A DNA stretch of 64,000 nt from Microbacterium hydrocarbonoxydans (GCF_900105205.1 NZ_FNSQ01000005.1:1674001-1738000); one strand, 5' to 3'. Shown: positions 9,328-18,556, counted from the stretch's first letter. Program-made: numbers and translations. Notes: generated by a model not told the origin, from the letters alone.

Positions 9328-10877
9328 ATGACGATCAATGAATCCCGGGGACGCTCAGGTCGTCCCGTTCTCCGCATCGGCGCGCTGGCGCTGATCGGCG
9401 CCGGTCTCACCGCATGTACGGGACCAGCAGCCACTTCCGACTCCGCTGCTCCCGTCGATTTCGAGGGCGTGCAGTCGGCCACGATCCAGATCGAGGCGCT
9501 CGGCACGTTCGTCTCTCCCGAGCACGGGGGGTACGAGGCGGCCGGTCGCGGGTCCGGGTTCCTGGTCTCTTCCGACGGGATCGCGGTGACCAACAACCAC
9601 GTCGTCGTGGGTGCGGGGACGCTCGACGTCTGGCTGGGAGGCGACACGTCGAAGACGTACAACGCGAAGGTGCTCGGATCCTCGGAGTGCCTCGACCTCG
9701 CGGTCATCCAGCTGACCGGTGACGATTTCCCGTTCTTCGGCTGGCGCGAAGGCGAGATCAAGACCGCGACGGATGTCTATGCTGCGGGCTTCCCGCTGGG
9801 CGACCCGACTTTTACGATGACACGCGGGATCGTCTCCAAGGCCTCGACCGTCGGGGAGACCCCGTGGGCATCGCTGGACAGCGTCATCGAGCACGATGCT
9901 CGGATCCGCGGCGGCAACTCCGGAGGCCCCCTCGTCGACCAGAAGGGCCGGCTCGTTGGTGTGAACTACGCCGGCAACGACACCCACGACATGAACCTTG
10001 CGATCCACCGCGACGAGGTCACCGGCGTCCTGGACGACCTCCAGGCTGGAAAGAGCGTGCTCAGCCTCGGCGTCAACGCACAAGCGATCTCCGATGAGGA
10101 CGGTCAGGGCCTCGGTGTCTGGGTCAGCTCCGTGCAGTCCGGGTCGCCTGCTGACGATGCCGGAGTCGAGCCGGGCGATCTGATTACGAAACTCCAGGGC
10201 GTCACGCTGGGTCAGGACGGCACACTCGCCGACTACTGCGACGTGCTGCGCACCCACGGTCAGGAGGCGACCCTCGACGTCGACGTCTATCGTCCGGCCG
10301 AGGGCATCTATTACCGCGGACAATTCAACGGCGATGTGCTCGAACCGGTCGAGGTACTCAGTTCCGGCGGCGACCGCCCCGAGGACGCCGACAGTGCGGT
10401 GGCCGCCGGCGAGTTCGTCGCAATATCCGACGACTCGGGCACCATCGAAGTCGAAGTCCCGGCCGCCTGGGCTGATGTCGACGGCGCCGGCTACACCAAC
10501 GACGACGGCACTTGGGTGAGCGTGATCGCCTCTCCCGACATGGCCGGGTTCGAGGAGGGATGGAACACTCCGGGCGTCTGGATCGCGGCCTCGACGGATG
10601 CCGCGGCACGAGTGAGCCCCGACGTGCTCCTACAGCGCGCCGACGAGTTCCTGGGCAGAACTGCACACCCGACGATGCCGCCGCGTTCGAGGACGGCGTA
10701 CACACTGGCAGCTACGCGGTCTACGAGGAGTGCGGCGGAGTCGGCGCGGCCTACATCTTCCTCGCGGCGACCGCGAACGACGGCAGCTACACCATCACCG
10801 TCGCGGTCCAGGCGAACTCCGAAGCAGACCTCGCGGCCATCGACCGCGTGATCGGCAGCTTCGTCGCGCGCTTCTGA
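9328..10877 (+). CDS. Trypsin-like/PDZ protease lipoprotein, frameshifted near 10654
   Basis: A DegP/HtrA-like S1 protease: lipoprotein signal ending LTAC (Cys31 region), triad His91 (NNHVV), Asp123 (LDLAV) and Ser198 (GGNSGGP), then a PDZ domain (about 245-330) and a C-terminal extension. Read straight through, the frame runs to a stop at 10851 with 65 low-complexity Arg/Ser/Thr-rich residues. The natural C-terminus lies in another frame from about 10656 to the stop at 10875-10877, with a paired-Cys domain (NCTPDD ... EECGG). One missing base in the short G run at 10653-10655 (reading FLG-QNCTP) restores a 516-residue protein. The catalytic and PDZ parts are unaffected. The next gene overlaps the restored stop (TGATG), which supports the restored frame. 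It may act on exported proteins, possibly the preceding surface protein (inference). Confidence 0.85.
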
Positions 10878-12145
10878 TGCCCGACATGCATACGGGTCTG
10901 CGGTCGGCGTCGCCCACCGGACTGATCACCTCCGTGGTGATCGTCGGCGGAGGATACGCGGGAATGATCGCCTCCAACCGTCTATGGGCATCCCTCACCG
11001 CTGCTGAGCGCGCGCGCACCCGCGTCACGATCATCAACCCAACCGATCTGTTCGTACACCGGATCCGGCTGCATGAGCACGCCGCAGGAGTCGCGGATGC
11101 AACTCTCCCGCTGAGGTCGATGATCCACGGAGAGGTCGATCTCCTCGTGGGCCAGGCGCGACGAATCGACGTGGTGGCGCGGACCGTGCACGTGGAGACT
11201 CCAGCAGGAAAGGTCGACCTGCGGTTCGACAAGCTGATCTACGCGGTCGGCTCTCGCTCCTCGACGCACGTACCGGGCGTCGAGGAGCACGCGGAGACCA
11301 TCGGGGACGTCAAAGGCGCGGAGGCCATCGCGCACCGTATCGCATCGGGACACGTCCGACGGATCTGCGTCGTGGGCGGAGGCCCCACGGGAGTGGAGAC
11401 CGCCGCCGAACTGGCGGAGGCACACCCCGAGCTCCGGGTGACCCTGCTCGCCGGTGACCGTCTCGTGGGTGGCCTCCGTCCTGCGGCACGCCGATCAATC
11501 CGTCGGAGTCTCGAAGGCTTGGGGGTCGAGATCCTCGACGGCACTCGCGTCACCCGAGTCGTTCCCGGAGGGGTCACGACGTCGGACGGCGCGGAACACG
11601 CTTTTGACCTCGTCGTCTGGGCGGCGGGCTTCGAGGTTCCCGATCTCGCAGCACGAAGCGGTCTGCCCGTCGACCGGTACGGGCGGATGCTGGTCGACGA
11701 GACCCTCGTCTGCCTCACCGAGCCGGCAATCTTAGGCGCCGGCGACGCGGTCAGCCCTCCCGATGCCGTGGCCGCACACCTTCCCATGGGAGCCCGGGTG
11801 GCTCTTCCGCTCGGCGGCGCCGCGGCTGACACACTGCTCGCAGCCCTCCGTCGCCGCAACGCGGAGACGATCTCGATCGGCCTCCTCGGACCGTCGATCA
11901 GCCTCGGGCGACGGGACGGCTACATCCAACTCGCGCATCCTGACGACTCGCCGACGCCGATCGCCTTCACAGGAAGGCTGGGTGCGCTGATCAAGTCCTG
12001 GGTGTGCTGGATGACGATCGACACCCCACGTAAGGAGAGGACCCGCCCGGGAGCGTATCGGGTTCCGCGAGCTCCCCGTAACTCGCGGCCAGGGCGGGCG
12101 ACCGAGAGAAGCGAGGGCGGGCGGCATGCAACCATTCATTCGTGA
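10877..12145 (+). CDS. NAD(P)/FAD-dependent oxidoreductase (NDH-2-like)
   Basis: A 422-residue pyridine nucleotide-disulfide oxidoreductase family protein. It has an FAD-binding motif VVIVGGGYAGM near residue 17 and a second dinucleotide motif CVVGGGPTGVETA near residue 165, followed by the conserved GAGDAV segment that contacts flavin. Such proteins transfer electrons from NAD(P)H to quinones or other acceptors at the membrane face. The start is the ATG overlapping the protease stop (TGATG); longer upstream starts are rejected because they lie in the protease coding region. The last roughly 30 residues are Arg-rich, do not look like the family, and could be an out-of-frame tail. Confidence 0.8.
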   Translation: MPDMHTGLRSASPTGLITSVVIVGGGYAGMIASNRLWASLTAAERARTRVTIINPTDLFVHRIRLHEHAAGVADATLPLRSMIHGEVDLLVGQARRIDVVARTVHVETPAGKVDLRFDKLIYAVGSRSSTHVPGVEEHAETIGDVKGAEAIAHRIASGHVRRICVVGGGPTGVETAAELAEAHPELRVTLLAGDRLVGGLRPAARRSIRRSLEGLGVEILDGTRVTRVVPGGVTTSDGAEHAFDLVVWAAGFEVPDLAARSGLPVDRYGRMLVDETLVCLTEPAILGAGDAVSPPDAVAAHLPMGARVALPLGGAAADTLLAALRRRNAETISIGLLGPSISLGRRDGYIQLAHPDDSPTPIAFTGRLGALIKSWVCWMTIDTPRKERTRPGAYRVPRAPRNSRPGRATERSEGGRHATIHS

Positions 12146-12271
12146 ACCGATCCCCCGAGAAAGTGTTCCCGTTGGGCTGCGCCGGCAGCGGGCTCCTCCC
12201 GGCTGGAACATTCTGGGCCCGTTCAGTAAAACAGACGATTTCGCGTCGCATCACGAGCAGAAAGGACAAGA

Positions 12272-13144
12272 ATGGCTCTCCCTCGCATCAGAGTTCACGG
12301 ACCGGAACTGATTACTCGCGCGGAGCGGGTGGGGCTGGCGCGCACGCTCGGGCAGACTGAGCAGAGCCTCGATCTCTCCGAACCAGCCCACGTTTCAGGC
12401 TGGAAGGCGATCGGCACCGACGGAACCTTGCAGGGCTTGATCGTCGATGACGCGCTGCGCCCCGCCATGGTAGGACAGGGCGCCTGGGCCGCGTCGACAT
12501 CGGAAGTTTTCGCCGCCCTCTACACCTCGGCTGCCAGCGCCTGGACCGCTCGAGGCATCTGGACGCACCAGATTACTGTGCGAGATGGTGATCCGATCGA
12601 GACCGCGGTCGCTTCGCTCGGATTCGGTCATCAACAGGCCTACGGAGCGATCCGGACCCAGGCTGCAGGGCACAAGGACGCGGGTGGTGCGCGATTGCTA
12701 GCCAGGCACGAGCTCCGCCGAGTGTTGCCACTCGTACCATTGATTTCGACTCATCAGGCTAAGAGCCCGGTGTTCGCTCCGCGGTCGGACCGGTTTCTCC
12801 GTGAACTCGACGCTTCTTTCCTCGACTGGGCCGCCACCGACGAAGTAGTCGTGTTCGGTCACGTCGAGGGCGATGAAGGAGACTTGGTGGGTTTCCTAGC
12901 CATCGATACCGCGGAATCGGTGCCGGAGATCGTGCTCGCCGCTGTCGCTCCGATCGCGCGCGGCCGCGGAATCGGTGGCGCGTTGATGCAAGCGGCAAAC
13001 GCCTGGGCCGCCGCGCGAGGAATCCCGAAGCTGCGGGTCGACTGGCGCACGACCAACCCGGACGCGCAACGATTCTGGATGCGCGCGGGAGTGGTTGTGT
13101 CTGCCCGCCGCTGGAGCAGAACGATCGACCCGGAGCCGATGTGA
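12272..13144 (+). CDS. GNAT family N-acetyltransferase, probable tandem GNAT
   Basis: This 290-residue protein carries a clear acetyl-CoA-binding motif A (RGRGIGGAL, about residues 230-238) in a C-terminal GNAT domain, with the usual NxxAxRFW-like segment after it (NPDAQRFWMRAG). The N-terminal half (about 1-140) also reads like a degenerate GNAT fold, which would make it a tandem GNAT. A Shine-Dalgarno AAAGGA at 12261-12266 supports the ATG. The acceptor is unknown; small-molecule or antibiotic acetylation are possibilities only. Confidence 0.8.
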   Translation: MALPRIRVHGPELITRAERVGLARTLGQTEQSLDLSEPAHVSGWKAIGTDGTLQGLIVDDALRPAMVGQGAWAASTSEVFAALYTSAASAWTARGIWTHQITVRDGDPIETAVASLGFGHQQAYGAIRTQAAGHKDAGGARLLARHELRRVLPLVPLISTHQAKSPVFAPRSDRFLRELDASFLDWAATDEVVVFGHVEGDEGDLVGFLAIDTAESVPEIVLAAVAPIARGRGIGGALMQAANAWAAARGIPKLRVDWRTTNPDAQRFWMRAGVVVSARRWSRTIDPEPM

Positions 13145-13398
13145 CCGCTCCTCGCCGCGCATTGCCTAGCAAGAGGTGAAGCTACCGCGGGCGCCCTGAA
13201 CAGCAGTCGCGCATCGCCGAAGCGCGATCTCGCAACCTGATCCGCGGGCGGCGTCCACCCGCACACCTTCGATTCGCAGGTCCCCGACCCAGCATCCGTC
13301 GCCATGATTGCGGGAAAATCTCGTCTCACCAAATGACCGGTTTCTCATTGGTGATCTTGCCATTCCATGTCATCAAGCTTTGTTTTCCGCGGTATGTC

Positions 13399-13850
13399 AT
13401 GACAGCACTGCAAGAGCGTCGGGTTGTTCACAACTTGAAAGTGGCTGCGGGGCGGTCGATCCGGCCGTACGCCGACTGCATCTCTGCGGTGACGTCGTTG
13501 CCGAGCCTCCGCACCTGGGTCTGGCGGGGGCGGCTGTACGGGATCGCCTCGCGGAGCACGAGGACATCGAGGGCGTACGTCTCTTCGACGAGGAGGCGGG
13601 CGATGGGTACGTCATCGTCCAGTTCGTTCGGCGAACCCACAAGGGAAAGCTGCGGCCGTTCTCCTTAGAGTTGTTCTGGGACGACGACGGCCGGCGAATG
13701 AAGTTCGTGAAAGCCGAGGCATTCGACTCGGGGAAAGTGCTCAATCAGGCGCGGATACCGGGGGACACGGTATTCCCGTGGGTGAACGCTGCGACCGAAA
13801 TGTTCTCCCAGCTCGAACTCGTCGAGGAGAACCGCGCGCGGGCCGTGTGA
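13399..13850 (+). pseudogene. Unknown gene A of accessory trio, one frameshift
   Basis: I do not recognise this protein. From ATG 13399 the frame reads MTALQERRVVHNLKVAAG and continues coherently (AVDPAVRRLHLCGDVVAEPP ... to FSQLELVEENRARAV) only if one base is missing from the G run at 13449-13452; about 151 residues result. From roughly 13455 the second frame has normal GC-rich codon use and a protein-like composition, including aromatic and acidic segments (SLELFWDDDGRR). A longer single-frame alternative would start at TTG 13308 but runs through an AT-rich, protein-unlike stretch. The stop overlaps the GTG of the following gene (TGTGA). No domain, signal peptide or membrane segment is visible. 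Confidence 0.5.
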
Positions 13851-14669
13851 CCGTCGACCTGCGCTGGAAGCTCGTGTTCCCCGCCGGGGGAGGGCTGGAC
13901 AGTGCAGCAGAACTTGTACTCCGACCTCGCCAGCGCTGACGACCATCTCGCCCGCGTTCGCTTCTAGGCCATGTCATTGTGACCGGTGCGCCGGAAGCGA
14001 GCAGACCCGTGTCTTCTGGCTTGCATCGTTCGAGCTGGAGGCCAGTCCCGACCTGAACGACGAGCAGCATGCGATGAAATTCGCTTCCGCGATGCTGCGC
14101 GTGCGACCGGTGCCTGCCACGGTGAGCCGGCGACACGAGTTCACGGGGACGACGGGGCCCTCCCCGATGAAGTCCTCGCTCACGAGTCATACACGCACGC
14201 GAGCCAGGTGCGCGGACGGATTGAGGCACTGGTCATCGCCAGTCTCACCGAGAGCGTCGGCGCCGCCGACGCCCTGGTTGCTGCCTTCGAGTACGACTGG
14301 GCCGCCGCGATCTTCGCATTCTTGGTAGCCGAACCGGGCTGGGCGGAGAGGCTACCCCGGATCGCTGAACAGTACTCGACGATGTGGGTTGTCCCGAACT
14401 TTGTTTATGGGCCTGCGCGGATGGCGTACGAGCATCAACATCTCGAGCAGGCAGACCAAGACTCAATCGAGGAATTCTTCAGAACGTTCTTCACGAATTA
14501 TCACGTCTTCGAGAACGGTCGGCATCGGCGGATGTGGATTGGGGAGGAGATGGAGAGGCTCAAGAAGGCACGCAAGATGACCCGTCAGCGACTCCAGGAA
14601 GGTCAGCGAGCAATCGAAGGGTTGATCAGCGGTCTCGCGGAACAAGAGGGGACCGGAGATGATGACTAG
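13847..14669 (+). pseudogene. Unknown gene B of accessory trio, several frameshifts
   Basis: Unrecognised protein of about 273 residues if reconstructed. It starts at GTG 13847 (MTVDLRWKLVFPAGEG) and needs single-base corrections at the G run 13886-13890 (one extra base), after 13963 (missing C), in the CCC at about 14006-14008 (missing C) and in the G run 14145-14148 (missing G). The longest clean portion is 14149-14669, beginning DDGALPDEVLAHES and ending in a charged helical C-terminus (MERLKKARKMTRQRLQEGQR). No known motif was identified. It is sandwiched between genes A and C with overlapping starts, as in a co-translated operon. Either the gene is decaying or this stretch has sequencing errors; the regular one-base pattern favours errors. 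Confidence 0.5.
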
Positions 14670-15032
14670 AGATATTGGTGAAGCTGGGCCGCACCGGAGC
14701 AAGTATCTGGCTCAACCCTCCCCACTCCGATGAGCGAGAGCCCAGTGCTGCCATGGAGCAGTCAACGCAGATATAGAGAGATCATCCATGGTGCCCTTGC
14801 AGACGCTCTCGTGGCGTCGTTGTTCTCGCTCGATCTTCGATGCCGCGAGACAATGGACAGCGACCGGACACGACTCGACGCGGCGGTAGTCGACGAGGTG
14901 CGCTCGCTTGGAGACGTAGGTGGTTACGGCGCATCTGCGTCCAGGCAACCTGTAGCGGCGGCCCTCGCCAGTCAGACAGATACTAGACAGAGCCGGACTT
15001 CGGGCTTTGCTGCAGGGCCACCTTTGGTCTGA
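14659..15032 (+). pseudogene. Unknown gene C of accessory trio, probable frameshift
   Basis: A possible third member of the trio: ATG 14659 overlaps the stop of gene B and reads MMTRDIGEAGPHRSKYLAQ, then continues in the next frame from about 14724 (MSESPVLPWSSQRR at 14730, and REIIHGALADALVASLF) if one C is missing from the run at 14719-14723. The end at 15030-15032 is uncertain because the last 25 residues look non-coding. About 124 residues, no recognisable domain. Support is weak compared with genes A and B. Confidence 0.3.
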
Positions 15033-15172
15033 CTATCCAGAAGAAGCCCGTCGGAGCCCGCGACGACCCGCTGTGTCCCGGGAACGCCAGCGCGGCGGCG
15101 GCGACGACAAATGAGGGCAAGAACTAGGCTGATTGCCCGCATTCGATACATCGCCAGCAAGTCGGGAAACAC
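15033..15172. other. Intergenic stretch before the tRNA-Ala terminator
   Basis: I see no convincing gene, repeat or regulatory motif between the end of the accessory trio and the tRNA terminator. I also see no copy of the tRNA 3' end that would mark an integrated element. Confidence 0.5.
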
Positions 15173-15198
15173 AAAAACCCGCGATCTCTCGCGGGTTT
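15173..15198 (-). terminator. Intrinsic terminator of tRNA-Ala
   Basis: A perfect stem AAACCCGCGA / TCGCGGGTTT with a TCTC loop. On the minus strand it is followed by a run of T residues, and it begins 6 bases beyond the tRNA 3' end. This is a textbook factor-independent terminator. Confidence 0.9.
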
Positions 15199-15203
15199 CG
15201 TTG

Positions 15204-15276
15204 TGGACCTGAGGGGACTCGAACCCCTGACCCCCTGCATGCCATGCAGGTGCGCTACCAGCTGCGCCACAGGCCC
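15204..15276 (-). tRNA. tRNA-Ala (anticodon GGC)
   Basis: The minus strand folds as a 73-base cloverleaf: acceptor GGGCCTG paired with CAGGTCC (one G-T), D arm GCGCAGCTGGTAGCGC, anticodon stem CCTGC/GCAGG with loop ATGGCAT giving anticodon GGC, T arm AGGGGTTCGAGTCCCCT, and discriminator A. CCA is not encoded. It reads Ala GCC/GCT codons, which are abundant in this genome. Confidence 0.95.
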
Positions 15277-15402
15277 AGAATCGCTTCCTTACTGCTCGAA
15301 GCAACTTGAACAGAGTACTACACGCATCGCGCGGAGCACCAATCGAGGCGATGCTCCCGGGCGCGTCGGGGCGAGGGGAACAACGGCGGCGATGGTGGCG
15401 TT

Positions 15403-16476
15403 GTGATGAGCGTGAACATCCTGGACAGTGTCGTGATCGGCGCGGGTCAGGCCGGTCTCTCGACCTCCTACCATCTGCGCCGCCTCGGCATCGAGCATGT
15501 CGTGCTCGACGCCGACGACGAGCCGGGGGGAGCCTGGCGGCACCGCTGGGATGCGCTCACGATGCGCGACGTGCACGGGGTCGCCGAACTGCCGGACGAC
15601 GAGCCACCGCCGCGCGACGGCCAGCGGGCGAACCAGGCGGTGCCGGCGTACTTCGCGGCGTACGAGACGGCGCACGACCTGCCCGTGGTGCGTCCGGTTC
15701 GCGTGGACAGGGTCGAGGACGACGGCGGAGTCCTGGTAGTGCATGCGGGGGAGCGGCAGTGGCAGACCCGCACGATCGTGAACGCGACCGGTACGTGGAC
15801 GAAGCCGTTCCTCCCGCACTATCCCGGGATGGAGACCTTCGTCGGCGAGCAGCTGCACACGGTCGACTACCCGGGGCCCGAGCATTTCCTCGGCAAGCGC
15901 GTTCTCGTCGTCGGAGGCGGAGCATCGGCAGTGCAGTTCCTCGGAGCGCTCGCCCCGATCACCGACACCCTCTGGGTCACGCGTCGGGAGCCGGTCTGGC
16001 GCAGCGATGACTTCACGCCCGAGGCCGGCGCCGCGGCCGTCGCCCTGGTCGAGCAGCGCGTCGCGCAGGGCCTGCCGCCCGAGAGCGTGGTGAGTGTGAC
16101 GGGGCTCATGCTCCGCCCGCAAGAGCGCGAAGCCGAGCGCCTGGGGGCCTACGCCGCACGACGGCCGATGTTCGCGCGCATCGAGCCGGATGGGGTGCGC
16201 TGGGCCGACGGCTCATTCGAGCAGGTCGACGTCATCCTCTGGGCCACGGGATTCCGCCCGGCGATCGCGCACCTCGCGCCGCTGCATCTGCGCAGCGCGG
16301 CGGGCGGCATCCAGCTCGACCGTCACGGGCGAGGGACGACCGCGGTGCAGGACCCTCGTGTGCAGCTGGTCGGATACGGACCCTCGGCGAGCACGATCGG
16401 TGCGAATCGCGCCGGTCGCTCTGCGGCGAAAGGCGTTCAGCGCGCCCTGGCGACCGCATCCGTCCGCACCTCGTGA
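15403..16476 (+). CDS. FAD/NAD(P)-binding flavin monooxygenase-like protein
   Basis: A 357-residue protein of the flavin-containing monooxygenase/YpdA-like group. It has the FAD motif VIGAGQAGLS (about residues 12-21), the DEPGGAWRHRWD segment typical of these enzymes, and a second nucleotide site VLVVGGGASAVQF (about 167-179). ATGTWTKPF resembles the linker between the two domains. Such enzymes use NADPH and oxygen to oxidise small substrates. The start could be GTG 15403 or ATG 15406; the choice changes one residue. It stands alone between the tRNA and a leaderless membrane gene, so the context gives no substrate. Confidence 0.85.
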   Translation: MMSVNILDSVVIGAGQAGLSTSYHLRRLGIEHVVLDADDEPGGAWRHRWDALTMRDVHGVAELPDDEPPPRDGQRANQAVPAYFAAYETAHDLPVVRPVRVDRVEDDGGVLVVHAGERQWQTRTIVNATGTWTKPFLPHYPGMETFVGEQLHTVDYPGPEHFLGKRVLVVGGGASAVQFLGALAPITDTLWVTRREPVWRSDDFTPEAGAAAVALVEQRVAQGLPPESVVSVTGLMLRPQEREAERLGAYAARRPMFARIEPDGVRWADGSFEQVDVILWATGFRPAIAHLAPLHLRSAAGGIQLDRHGRGTTAVQDPRVQLVGYGPSASTIGANRAGRSAAKGVQRALATASVRTS

Positions 16477-16524
16477 GGGCCGCCCCATCGGCGCCGCCGT
16501 GGTGCCCCGGAGGGCCGCCGTCGC

Positions 16525-16530
16525 TACGCT
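16525..16530 (+). promoter_or_regulatory. -10 element TACGCT, leaderless start
   Basis: TACGCT, then GGGGGC, then the ATG at 16537. The 6-base spacing fits a leaderless transcript of the membrane-protein gene. Confidence 0.55.
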
Positions 16531-16536
16531 GGGGGC

Positions 16537-17328
16537 ATGATCCGCATCGCGCTCCTGGTCATCTGGCTGCTCCTGTCGGCGTGGCTCGTGATCTGGACCG
16601 GCGAGGGCCTGTTCGGCGTCGACCAGCGCCGGTCGATCCTCCCCTTCGTCGGAGAGGACACTCTCGGCGCTCCGATCCTGATCGGCGTGGCGTGGGGGCT
16701 GATCCTCACCTTCGGCGGCCTCCTCACCGGCCTCGGACGGCGGAGCCGGATCACGGGAGAAGCGGAGATCGGCGTCGGCCGCATCGTCGAGGTCTCCCGC
16801 ACCGGGCTGAGCGTGAACGACGTGCCCCAGTACGACCTGTTCGTGCGCGTCACCCCACGGGCCGGGGACGACTTCATCGGGCAGCTGCGGATGCTGGTTC
16901 CACCGACCGACATCGCCGCACTGCAGGTGGGTCAGCCCGTGCCCGTCAGGTACAGCACGACGCACCAGGACGCGGTCGAGCTCGCCGACGTGAGCGATCC
17001 CGTCGTCCGTGAGGCGATGCTGCAGTGGCGCATCGACAGAGGTCTCATCGATCCGCGCCTCGTGAAGGCGCGCACGACCGGCATCCAGGTTCCCGCCTCG
17101 GTGCTCGAGGTGCGCCCCACCGGACGCCGCCGCGACGGCCAGAGCGAGCTCGCGCTCAAGGTGCTGCTGGCACCGGAGGGCGCATCGACGTGGGAGGCCG
17201 ACACCACGGTGTTCGCCTTCCCCGAAGCGATCTCGCACTTCCAGGTGGGGTCGCCGATCTGGGCGTTCTACCGTCGCGAGGATCCGCAGACCGTCGCGGT
17301 CACGATCGAACAGGAGGCCGGACGATGA
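16537..17328 (+). CDS. Membrane protein of unknown function, two N-terminal helices
   Basis: This 263-residue protein has two predicted membrane helices (about residues 3-20 and 47-67) and a long soluble C-terminal region with repeated beta-rich segments. The segments VRVTPRAGDDF and LKVLLAPEGASTW have related layouts, suggesting a duplicated small beta domain that follows how ions or lipids change properties; that reading is a guess. No catalytic motif is visible. The stop overlaps the start of the next membrane gene (ATGA), so the two are probably co-translated. Confidence 0.7.
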   Translation: MIRIALLVIWLLLSAWLVIWTGEGLFGVDQRRSILPFVGEDTLGAPILIGVAWGLILTFGGLLTGLGRRSRITGEAEIGVGRIVEVSRTGLSVNDVPQYDLFVRVTPRAGDDFIGQLRMLVPPTDIAALQVGQPVPVRYSTTHQDAVELADVSDPVVREAMLQWRIDRGLIDPRLVKARTTGIQVPASVLEVRPTGRRRDGQSELALKVLLAPEGASTWEADTTVFAFPEAISHFQVGSPIWAFYRREDPQTVAVTIEQEAGR

Positions 17329-17852
17329 ACGTCCTCGACACCCTGATCTGGCTGGTCAACTTCCCGGCCGCGCACGGCTACGCCATGGTCTTCATCGCCG
17401 GATTCTCGATCCTCGGGCTCTTCGCGATGTCGGCCTCCGCTGCGACGCCCGACGCGGCCCTGCGGCGCATCAGAGAACGCGAGGGGCTGCTTCCCGTCGG
17501 TGAGTCGGCCCGCCGCCCGATCGGGGGAACGGTGCGTCGGATCGGGTTCCGCATCCTCGCGTTCGTGATGCTGGCGAACCTCGTGATCGGCATTCTGAGC
17601 CTGACCGGGGTGCCGCTGACGCGCGCCTACATCCACGAACACGGCCAGCCGACGACGGGGACCCTGGACGGCGACTGGGTCACGTTCACGACCTCGACGG
17701 GGGTGACGTACACGGTGGAAAGCAACTTCTTCACGCCTGCCGTCTACCCGGACCGGGATGCGTATCTCCCCTCTGATCAACCGGTCGTCGTCCGCTACCT
17801 GCCTGGACATCCTCAGGCGTTCGTCATCGACAGCTCTCAGGGCCCCCGCTGA
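17325..17852 (+). CDS. Small membrane protein of unknown function
   Basis: A 175-residue protein with two predicted membrane helices (about 13-38 and 70-92), an Arg-rich loop between them and an extracytoplasmic-looking beta-rich tail (VTFTTSTGVTYTVES). The ATG at 17325 overlaps the upstream stop; longer in-frame starts fall inside the previous gene. The tail resembles the soluble part of the upstream protein in general style, so the two may form a complex. I do not recognise a family. Confidence 0.7.
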   Translation: MNVLDTLIWLVNFPAAHGYAMVFIAGFSILGLFAMSASAATPDAALRRIREREGLLPVGESARRPIGGTVRRIGFRILAFVMLANLVIGILSLTGVPLTRAYIHEHGQPTTGTLDGDWVTFTTSTGVTYTVESNFFTPAVYPDRDAYLPSDQPVVVRYLPGHPQAFVIDSSQGPR

Positions 17853-17887
17853 GTGCCCACAGCTGAGCCGGTGTCGGTGCAGGCGCG

Positions 17888-17893
17888 TAGGGT
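17888..17893 (+). promoter_or_regulatory. -10 element TAGGGT, leaderless start
   Basis: TAGGGT, 6 bases (GAAGGC), then ATG 17900. The motif and spacing fit leaderless transcription of the SDR/GH3 pair. Confidence 0.6.
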
Positions 17894-17899
17894 GAAGGC

Positions 17900-18556
17900 A
17901 TGTCGCGAATCATCGTCTTCGGCGGCCACGGCCGCATCGCCCTGCTTCTCGCCCCGCTGCTCGTCGCCCGCGGAGATGAGGTCACCTCGGTCATCCGCAA
18001 TCCCGACCACATCCCCGATGTCGAGCAGACGGGCGCCCAGGCGCTGGTCGCCGATGTCGAACAGCTCGACACGGATGCGCTGACCGAGATCATCCGCGGG
18101 CACGACGCGGTCGTCTGGTCGGCCGGGGCGGGCGGCGGTTCAGCCGACCGCACGTATGCGGTCGACCGTGACGCTGCGATCCGCACGATGGATGCCGCAG
18201 GCGCCGCCGGCGTGAGGCGATACGTCATGGTCTCGTGGATCGGCTCGAAGGCCGACCACGGCGTGCCGGAGGACGACGGCTTCTTCGCCTACGCGGACGC
18301 GAAGTGGGCAGCGGACGAGCACCTGCGCGGCACCGGGCTCGACGGCACGATCCTGGGGCCCGGCACCCTCACCTTCGAGGAGCCCTCGGGACTCATCGCA
18401 CTCGAGCCGGAGGGACACGGCGAGGTCGCCCGTGCGGATGTCGCCGCCGTGATCGCCGAGACCATCGGCAATCCGTCGACATTCGGACGTACGATCCGCT
18501 TCGGCAACGGCACGGCCGACACGGCGGTGCCGATCGTCGACGCGCTCAGCGCCTGA
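17900..18556 (+). CDS. NAD(P)-binding atypical SDR
   Basis: A 218-residue protein of the NAD(P)H-binding (NmrA/atypical SDR a5) type. The nucleotide-binding glycine motif is at the extreme N-terminus (IVFGGHGRIA, residues 5-14). The YVMVSW strand and YADAKWAADEHL (about 137-148) match the YxxxK region of atypical SDRs. Such proteins are often annotated as sugar epimerases or quinone/flavin reductases, but the substrate cannot be told from sequence. It is followed after 4 bases by the GH3 gene, so the two are probably co-transcribed. Confidence 0.8.
   Translation: MSRIIVFGGHGRIALLLAPLLVARGDEVTSVIRNPDHIPDVEQTGAQALVADVEQLDTDALTEIIRGHDAVVWSAGAGGGSADRTYAVDRDAAIRTMDAAGAAGVRRYVMVSWIGSKADHGVPEDDGFFAYADAKWAADEHLRGTGLDGTILGPGTLTFEEPSGLIALEPEGHGEVARADVAAVIAETIGNPSTFGRTIRFGNGTADTAVPIVDALSA

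Noticed and set aside
15204..15276. tRNA-Ala as an integration site for an element in the 13-15 kb patch
   Set aside because: No integrase and no copy of the tRNA 3' end was found to the left, so there is no direct evidence of integration.
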